Source of the DNA: Cylicocyclus nassatus
Lineage: Eukaryota; Nematoda; Chromadorea; Rhabditida; Strongylidae
Direction of reading: 5' to 3'
DNA length: 64,000 nucleotides
Assembly (NCBI GenBank): GCA_958299035.1
Contig: CATQJL010000001.1
Coordinates: forward strand, 1,054,001-1,118,000
Shown: in pieces, positions 57,286 through 64,000 of the stretch
How the letters are laid out: the number at the start of each line of letters is the position of its first letter
Position numbering within the stretch: position 1 is the first letter of the stretch
Notes under the pieces: generated by a model
What the model saw: the letters and a program-made list of their open reading frames with translations, nothing else
What the model was told of the DNA's origin: nothing
The model's database searches: none
Made by a program: the position numbers and the translations under genes

Positions 57286-58248
57286 AAACCCCATAATGTC
57301 CATTTCAAATCATTTAGGGCTTACAGTTCATATCATCCCTTTTTTTCCTGCTTCAGCTCCGAGTTGAATTGCAGCTCCGCTGTGGCATCCGTAGTAAGAT
57401 TCCTTCCTTCTTGACCGCCTCACTTCGTGACATCTACCGCCCCTTACTACTTAACTTAGAGAAATAAATGATGTAGCTTTCATTTTGCTAGATGTAAGTA
57501 AGCAAATCAATAAATCGATGGAAGGACCCAGCGAATGGTCGCAAAAAGTGGCCTATCTTCTGCGCCGTAGCTTGTTTATAGGGAGAGAATTTCAGTCTTT
57601 TCAGTTCACATACAAAGGAGTCTATAAGCCACAAACATCCTAACAAACAAAGGTACAGTGTTTGAGTTTTATATACATACTAGCGACCCTACGGGTCGCT
57701 AGCAAGTGGGTTGGGCAGATACATTCGAAGCTGCAGCATTCTTGCGACTATGAGTTACAACAAACAGATCTATCAATTTGACGATTTTTTCACCTAATAT
57801 GATAAAACAGGAGTTCGAGGCTGTTGCCACAATACCGTACTTTTAACGAAACAGGCATTAAGGAATGAATGGATAGCTATAATTCAATCTTTGTTATTCT
57901 TACTGCAAAAGCATCCTAGCAGGAGCTGGATCCATTTTTTCATATTTGAAATCACCACCAATCATCTATTATATTATGTTAGCACATCTGATCCAAGCCG
58001 AAACGCAGCTCATCTTCTAATGGTGTGCCTCTCAGCCGGAAAAGGGCTAAGCATGATATTCGAATAAAGCTTGCGCATCGCTTTTTCTGTAGCTACAGAC
58101 TTATCGTCAACATGTAAACATTCAGGAACTAATTTTATGCATTTCGTGTGTTCTTTGTTCGTAAAATCTGGCATTTCTTTCTTGACAAACCTGCGTGGCA
58201 TGAAAAACTTCAAGTTAATCTCACATTCTGAAGACTGCCGCTAAAATA
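57286..58248. other. mostly unrecognised; CTAG-bordered hairpin
   Basis: A perfect hairpin, CTAGCGACCCTACGGGTCGC then TAG, lies at 57680-57702. It could be another Helitron-type 3' end on either strand. Otherwise nothing is recognised. Confidence 0.35.
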
Positions 58249-58659
58249 TCTTATATATAAAGCTGAATGTCTGTTTGTCTGTCTGTATGTCTGTCTGTCT
58301 GTATGTATGTACGTATGTTCCGAATACAAATTTTTATTTCTGAACCGATCGGGACCGAACTTGGCACACATACACTTCGGGGCAGGGAGCGTGTCACAGC
58401 CCACTTTTCGTTATCGATCGATGTCGATTTTATTGATTTTTTGCAAAATTCGAGCTAGAGGGCTGGGATTTGGCAGAGGGGGGTAATCGAGCATGCTGAT
58501 CACCCCGAAAACGAAAAGTGGGCTGTGACACGCTCCCTGCCCCGAAGTGTATGTGTGCAAAGTTCGGTCCCAATCGGTTCAGAGATAAAAATTTCTAATT
58601 CGGAACATACGTACACGGGTCTAGCTGGCAGGCCCGGCGGAGCCGGGCAAGCCAGCTAG
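58249..58659 (+). mobile_element. Helitron-like element, 411 bp, complete ends
   Basis: Begins TCTTATATATAAAGCTGAAT after an A; ends GGCCCGGCGGAGCCGGGCAA then GCCAGCTAG before a T. The middle is a snap-back: GGCACACATACACTTCGGGG at about 58362 is mirrored near 58540, with AACGAAAAGTGGGCTGTGAC in both arms. The terminal hairpin is extended, since CTAGCTGGC (58621-58629) pairs with the final GCCAGCTAG. Confidence 0.9.
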
Positions 58660-59189
58660 TTCTTTATAACAGTATCCCGCCTCAGTCATCATTGAGCAGT
58701 CATTTAGCCAAAATCTGCTCACTGCTGGGTGTGAAATTGGGATTATTTAATATGGTACTCCTCAGAGACGAGGCTTTTCGGAAATTCATAGCCAAATGCC
58801 CAGCGAGATCAAAGTGTACAATTTGCAGCTTTGGAAGTTCAAATAGAATTACTTCAAACTATTTGAAAAACTCATGAAAAGCTGCAATAGATATTTCGTT
58901 GAACGTGCATTGTCGTAGAAATCGTCAGGTCTTTTTCAACAAGAAAAAGGTTTGCACATTTGATCGGGGAGCAGGACAGTGTTTTCCTAAGTTCCAGTGA
59001 TTGTCAGGAATTCAAAGGTTCAAACTCGAGACCTTCTAGCGCGAAACTCTCTTTCCTAGAATTACATACAGTGCAAAGAATTTCCCTTTTCATCGCAATG
59101 CTTTCTGCCAAGACGCACCCCCCCCCCCCATTCCCCCTCCCCAAATTCCAGGAAATGCATAAGATTTCCTTCTTTGAGGCATCTCTCTA
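58660..59189. other. nothing recognised
   Basis: Contains a short poly-C tract near 59108. The plus frame 58692-58877 has no known motif. Confidence 0.35.
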
Positions 59190-60530
59190 GAAGTGAGGCG
59201 GAAGCCTCCAAACACCTCGCTTCCCCTTTCAGAAGCACCGCCGTTTCTGCCACATCCTGAAATTCTTTGCAGTGAATCCGATGCCTTTGACATTCCCAGG
59301 TTTCCCTCCAGACTCAGTATCCTACCAGAAGTACGAGTATAATTTTACATCTTCAAAAGTCCTTGCAAAAAACCGCTACAGAGTGAAGCGGAACCCTTAG
59401 GCACCCCTTTTTTAACATAACTATACGGATTTTATTCAAAATTAAAAACTCCGCACAGTGAATGTTCTAGGTCAAAGGATGCGGACCCTCCCTCTCACCC
59501 TCCTCCCTTGGATTCCATGCAAAGAGGATTTCTTAAAGCTTCTCTTTCGATGTGACGCTGAACGCTTCAAACCCCCCTCAGTTTCTTCTCAGCCGCCATT
59601 TGTCTCACAGTCACTATAGTAATTCAATTCCTTTATTCCAATGCTATCTGAGGCAAGAAAACAAAGCCCCTCAGATACCCTCCAGTTCTCTTACCAAGAA
59701 AGCAAGAATTACTTCCAAAGTCCATACAGTGTGTCAAAACGCTTTTTACACTTGAAGGCCCCCTACCAGATGTGTACCAAACTTCTGCTGTGAAACTCTA
59801 CATATGCACAGAGTTTCACCTTTACTTCAAGATTTCTCGCTGGAAGTAAAGCGGTTTACACCCTGCAATTCCATGTAGTGCAAAGATTCTCAAATTCTGG
59901 AGCTTCGCTCTAGTGACGCCGAAAAACCTAGACACTCCTTGGTTTTCCTTTCAAACGTGTCTCCTTTTCTTCCACATCCTAAAGATGTTGCGGTACACCT
60001 AATGTCATCAACGCTTCGAGGATTCCCTCCAGAGGAGACGCAGGATCTCAAGTACCTCAATCTCTCACCAGAAGTACTGGCATCTCTTACCAATCTTTGA
60101 AAACCTTTGCATCTCCAGAGGTGACGGAATCCGTCAAGACACGCCTCAGTTTTCCTATTACAAGTAGAGGGATTTCACGAATCTCTGTTTGTTTATGTGG
60201 TAACGAATATCTTCAACACTCATAGGCCCTGGGGTTAAGAGCGCCTTGCCTTGGTCACCCTTCAGATCCTCTGGCATAAGGATCCTTACTTTTGCGAATT
60301 GAAATTCCTACCGGGACTTGTACATTCCCGAAAAATCCACATTGAACCCACAGTAACGACGTCTATCAACACTTTAAGGCCTCCATGTCAGAAGTAACGC
60401 ATAAGTTCTCAGTCATCTTCAAAGCTCTCCTTGCAGATAAACTGCAATTTAGTCACAACCATTTTCCATACAACAGAACAAGCGAATATGCGTCCACTTT
60501 GGCTTCGCTTCGAAAGTGATGCCAACCCGC
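59190..60530. repeat. highly diverged repeat array, pyrimidine-rich
   Basis: A block of the type GAAGTGACGCGGAANCCTCNA, followed by a C/T-rich stretch (CACNCCTCNNTTTCC) and often CCAGAAGTA, recurs at about 59191, 59378, 59551, 59838, 59909, 60027, 60116, 60387 and 60506. Spacing is irregular (about 70-290 bp). Identity between units is low, so this is an old array. Open frames here have no domain support. Confidence 0.45.
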
Positions 60531-60595
60531 ATACAGTTTTTCGCCTCCCAAAAATCTAGTAACAGCCGTTATTCCTTTCAACAAAAATTCAAAAT

Positions 60596-61387
60596 AATAG
60601 ATTGGCACAAAAATAATGTCCGTTTTTCTAGGCCTACTTTCCGAGAACTTTTTTCCCTCAAAATTTCTTTTTGGTATAAATTTCGCAAACATTGGGAAGC
60701 TTTCTTCATGTACTTTCCATCAGTGATGAGATTAAGCTTCTACCTCATTTGTGAGAATTTCACCAGCATCTCGCACAACTGCACTTAATCGAAATTTCAT
60801 TGCTTAAACTTCCTTGGCCATAATTCATTCGTAAACGAACGAATTCTTTTGAAAACATCGCATCTGTAGGGGATTAATGTTGCTTACCCAGTGCATGTGT
60901 TCAAGTAGGTTTTTCGAGAATATCTGGACTGAGAAATCGACGCCCCCAACATAAATACATGCTGCTGGCATTCTACTGGTCAAATTTTCCATGATAAGGC
61001 AATTGAAGAAGTTTCGCTCATTTCTGTAAGCTTGAGATTAGTATATCTTGCCCACAATTTTTGCAGAGAAAACTCAGCCATACAGTGCATGAAGAAATCC
61101 AAATTTTCGTGATTTGGGACTTTCAAGCCTACCACAAACAGGCTCAAAAAGATGGACAGTGTTGAAACTTTATCTTTTCTTTTCACAGAACTCTTTTGTT
61201 GAGATGTTTCCTGTATACTACAGGGCTACAGGACAAGATACTACGTATACTACAGGTGCGCGCTAAGTTATGCGAGGCTTGCTGCTTCTGATATTCTTGA
61301 CTATGTTCAAAAATAGGAGGACCGAACAAAGTTATAACTTTTCAAATTGAAACTTTCAAAACGAACATTATTTTTGCACCAACCTAA
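60596..61387. mobile_element. palindromic mariner-like MITE, TTGGTGCAAAAATAATG ends
   Basis: ATAGATTGGCACAAAAATAA at the left pairs with TTATTTTTGCACCAACCTAA at the right, with TA beside both. Length about 792 bp; the arms have diverged more than in most other copies here. Confidence 0.7.
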
Positions 61388-63009
61388 TAAATGAGCAAGT
61401 AGTACTCACAGTTCAACGATTTCCAGTAGTGAGGCGAGATATCTTAGTTTCAAAGTTATAATGTGACCGACCCTACAAACTACCCGGTAGACCAAAGTAT
61501 GCAAGCGGTAGACTTTCGGGCGCAGAAGTAAAAGTTTCAAATGTCTTCGATTTTCATGCTCGGAGCAAAAACAGAATCATACTCTATAATAAAGCGCAGG
61601 GGGGACCATGTGACTCATGCGTTTGTCGCTATGTCTCGAATGCACCCATTGCACCAAGGATGTCTGCCTTCCGAGATGTTGACTGAACGCCCTTTAGTGC
61701 TCGACTCCAAAAACAGTAATATTGATTAGCAATATTGTCACCGAGTGGCTCGCTTCAGTTTATAGCGCATTAGGATGGGTCAACTTTGGTATCAGTTTAT
61801 TTTAGTTAATAATTTCTACAACTTAACTGTACAAAAGCATTGCTTTACAAAGTTCTAAGTGGCGCAGCAGAAACTCCAGATGTGATTTTCCTCATGAAAA
61901 ATCTGAATGCAAGAGTAGGCTAAAATCAGTCGTAACTGGGTGGCGGTCAAGATGAACGATAGCATGTGCCAGCCGCCAGCTGGGTACCGTACGCGGTGCG
62001 CTGATCGCTCCGCCCCCCTTGTTAATCAGCCTAGGAATGCTTTGCAGCTATTGGAAATCTCTCCAAATACTTCGTTCATGTTTCTTCGGTTGGTTGCAAT
62101 TTGGATAACAATATATTTCAAATTTCAGTTAAGTTGAAAATCAATTTTCAAATCATTGTAAAATTAATTCGCAAGCTCTTTTCAACGTATTTCAATTATT
62201 TGTTCCTAGTAGGCTTGTCCAAAACGATTTTTTCATTGCAAGTAAGAGGAAATTGTTTCGAAAATGCTTGGAAAAGTGATTTCTCTATTCAGATCTGTTA
62301 CCATATTGAATATGCTTTGTTGTGACTCTCAAGTTTAGTTCAAAAAGAAGTCAGCTTATCGAGAAATACTACTATTATTGCTAAAATGGACCAACACCAT
62401 TATCTCTTTTATCGTAAAAGTAAGTTTTGAAACCCTGATCATAGCTAGAAACAGATTTCATTGCGACGAGAATTCAAAACAAGCATTATAGGCGAACTTT
62501 TTTCAAGCAAACTAACTCGTTTTGCAAATATGCGATCATATCGCATAAATTTTCTCAGATTTCAGGAAAATCACACGTGCACTTATAAATTTTCGAATTT
62601 GCTTTAAATATCAAAATCCTTTTATTTTGCTTCCAATTTTGCTTTTTTATTGGGTTTAATTGGTAGTCGGGTCACTCTCGGTGCAACAAATATTCTTGAT
62701 TCAAATAAACCAATTCGCTGCTGCCTCATTTGAACATTGGGAAAAGGTTACGACTGATTTTACCCTATTTTTGCATTCAGATTTTTACTCACAAAAACCT
62801 TCATAACTCCTCGCCCAGAAGTCCGCAGCAGATAGCAAAGGTAGATTTGGAATCAGGCGTGCCAAGCTACAAGGCAGTATACACCTCATTTCAAAAGGCC
62901 ACTTTGACCTGCCCTCCTTCCCTTGTTAGTCACATTATGCCGATAGCGACAAGACTTTGCTCCAATTTCCGAAAAGGCAGTTCAGTGTTATAAGATGTCT
63001 GGTAAGGAG
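61388..63009. other. mostly unrecognised
   Basis: A TCTATAATAAAGCGC word at about 61580 resembles a Helitron-type start also seen near 38092, but no 3' end was found. No exon could be supported. Confidence 0.3.
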
Positions 63010-63452
63010 AGCTACCTTAGCTCGGCCTTTTGGTAAAAGGCATATATTCTAAGTCAGCTTCAAACGCTGATTCCAAAAATGCTACTCCTAGCTGCCATGC
63101 ATAATTCCGAATCGAGTTATGGGCTTTTTCCTGCGCAAAAATTGGTTTACTATGAACATGAGAAGACTGCATGTAGATAAAAATCTGCAAGAAAAAGGTG
63201 CTGAAGTATCGAATTAGTACAAATCCAATCTTTTCTCACAATAAAAAAAAAACTTAACGCAGGTGTATCAGCACTTCATTGATGATGACGTAATGTCCGT
63301 GAGTCGATGTCTATGCCAGTTTTTGCGCAGGAAAAAGCCCATAACTCGCGTCGGAATGGCTCCTGGCAGCTAGAAATAGCATATTTGGAATCAGCGTTTA
63401 AAGCTAATTCCGACCATATATCCCTTGCAAAGGCCAAGTCAAGTCAGGTAGC
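63010..63452. repeat. 443-bp palindrome
   Basis: AGCTACCTTAGCTCGGCCTT at the left and AAGTCAAGTCAGGTAGCT at the right pair. Inner CGAGTTATGGGCTTTTTCCT and AGGAAAAAGCCCATAACTCG are perfect complements. Centre near 63230. It resembles the other fold-backs but lacks the TTAGG-type ends. Confidence 0.7.
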
Positions 63453-63518
63453 TTCCTTTGTGAGATACAAATTGTTTACTGTCAAATATGATGTTCTGTC
63501 GTTTTTCAATCATAAGTA

Positions 63519-64000
63519 TTAGGTTGTCCCATAAGTTTTTTCATATTCGGATCTTCAATTTGATTGTTCTCAGGAACTACAGCACCTAGTAGGCTGCAAA
63601 TTTTTGGCAGTAATTCTGAGCGAATAAGCTATATAATCACCTACTTGCGGGGAATACAGAAGTGATACAGGCAAAGTTTGAAAATTGAGCGCATTATTTT
63701 TTTCTTGGTTTCTAGCCTTCAGAAAGATGCAGCAAGTGCATCTATAAATATCCGATGAGGAGAGTATATGCATGAAAAAATAGGAAATTTGCAGAGCTGT
63801 TTTGAACTGAGATATGATGATTTTCGTTTTTTCGGAAATTCGGGAAATTTTTTTATTTTGGCTTGGAGCATGTTGCGGATTGGACTTGGTGCGAACTTTT
63901 GAACGCCATCTTGTAGAGCTTACTTTGATCTGTCGAATGGTACCCTGCAATTTATCAGGAGTTCAAGAAGAACGGATTTATGTCGTTGAAAAGTCAGGTA
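63519..64000. mobile_element. palindromic MITE, TTAGGTTGTCCCATAAG ends, cut by window edge
   Basis: TTAGGTTGTCCCATAAGTTT follows TA at 63517-63518. The right arm carries the motif GCCATCTTGTAGAGCTTACT at 63906 and seems to end just past the window (last bases TTGAAAAGTCAGGTA). The minus frame 63570-63950 is arm sequence. Confidence 0.65.

Noticed and set aside
61579..61620. Helitron 5' end (TCTATAATAAAGCGC)
   Set aside because: No matching 3' hairpin with CTAG was found downstream, so the element cannot be delimited.

Overview
The window looks like intergenic and intronic DNA of an animal, most likely an invertebrate and possibly a nematode (inference). It is AT-rich, has introns of about 50 bp inside one recognisable gene, and is packed with short non-autonomous transposons. 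No bacterial operon, rRNA gene, confident tRNA gene, CRISPR array or virus-like gene is visible.

Host genes: the only gene recognised with confidence is the 3' part of a class A G-protein-coupled receptor on the + strand. Its last two exons (32557-32644 and 32693-32916) encode transmembrane helices 6 and 7 with aminergic-type signatures (CWIPYF, WLGY, NPVIY). Upstream exons at 24035-24207 and 24262-24421, and probably 14229-14342, join to them in matching splice phases and would encode a long Ser-rich third intracellular loop. The gene would then span at least 18 kb, with introns full of transposons. TM1-TM5 were not found. Several weaker exon-like open frames (9610-9965 minus, 10377-10781 plus, 16287-16522 plus, 22665-22907 minus, 25978-26298 plus, 34886-35107 minus) are listed as candidates without a function.

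Retroelements: 4869-5995 (minus) is a decayed RTE-type non-LTR reverse transcriptase. The most interesting object is at about 46.74-52.44 kb on the minus strand: a degraded Penelope-like element in which the GIY-YIG endonuclease lies upstream (N-terminal) of the reverse transcriptase. That permuted order is the mark of the Naiad/Chlamys group. It is cut by four separate TA-flanked MITEs, and is itself inserted into an older palindromic MITE (46440-53233).

DNA transposons: at least fifteen palindromic, TA-flanked, mariner-like MITEs of roughly 0.4-1.3 kb lie across the window, including a stack of four inside a fifth at 37.4-41.8 kb. There are also a hAT-type MITE with an 8-bp duplication (27935-28267), a PIF/Harbinger-type element with a TAA duplication (24571-25300), four Helitron-like elements with TC...CTAG ends inserted between A and T, two elements with CTYAGACA ends, and several fold-back repeats without a clear class.

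Other repeats: a TTCGAA-rich AT satellite (541-842), a CCGCGG-rich degenerate minisatellite (21.6-22.4 kb) and a very diverged repeat array (59.2-60.5 kb). A dyad-symmetric motif (TAGAGC-7 nt-GCTCTA) recurs near the ends of MITE families whose terminal repeats differ; it is reported as a separate observation.
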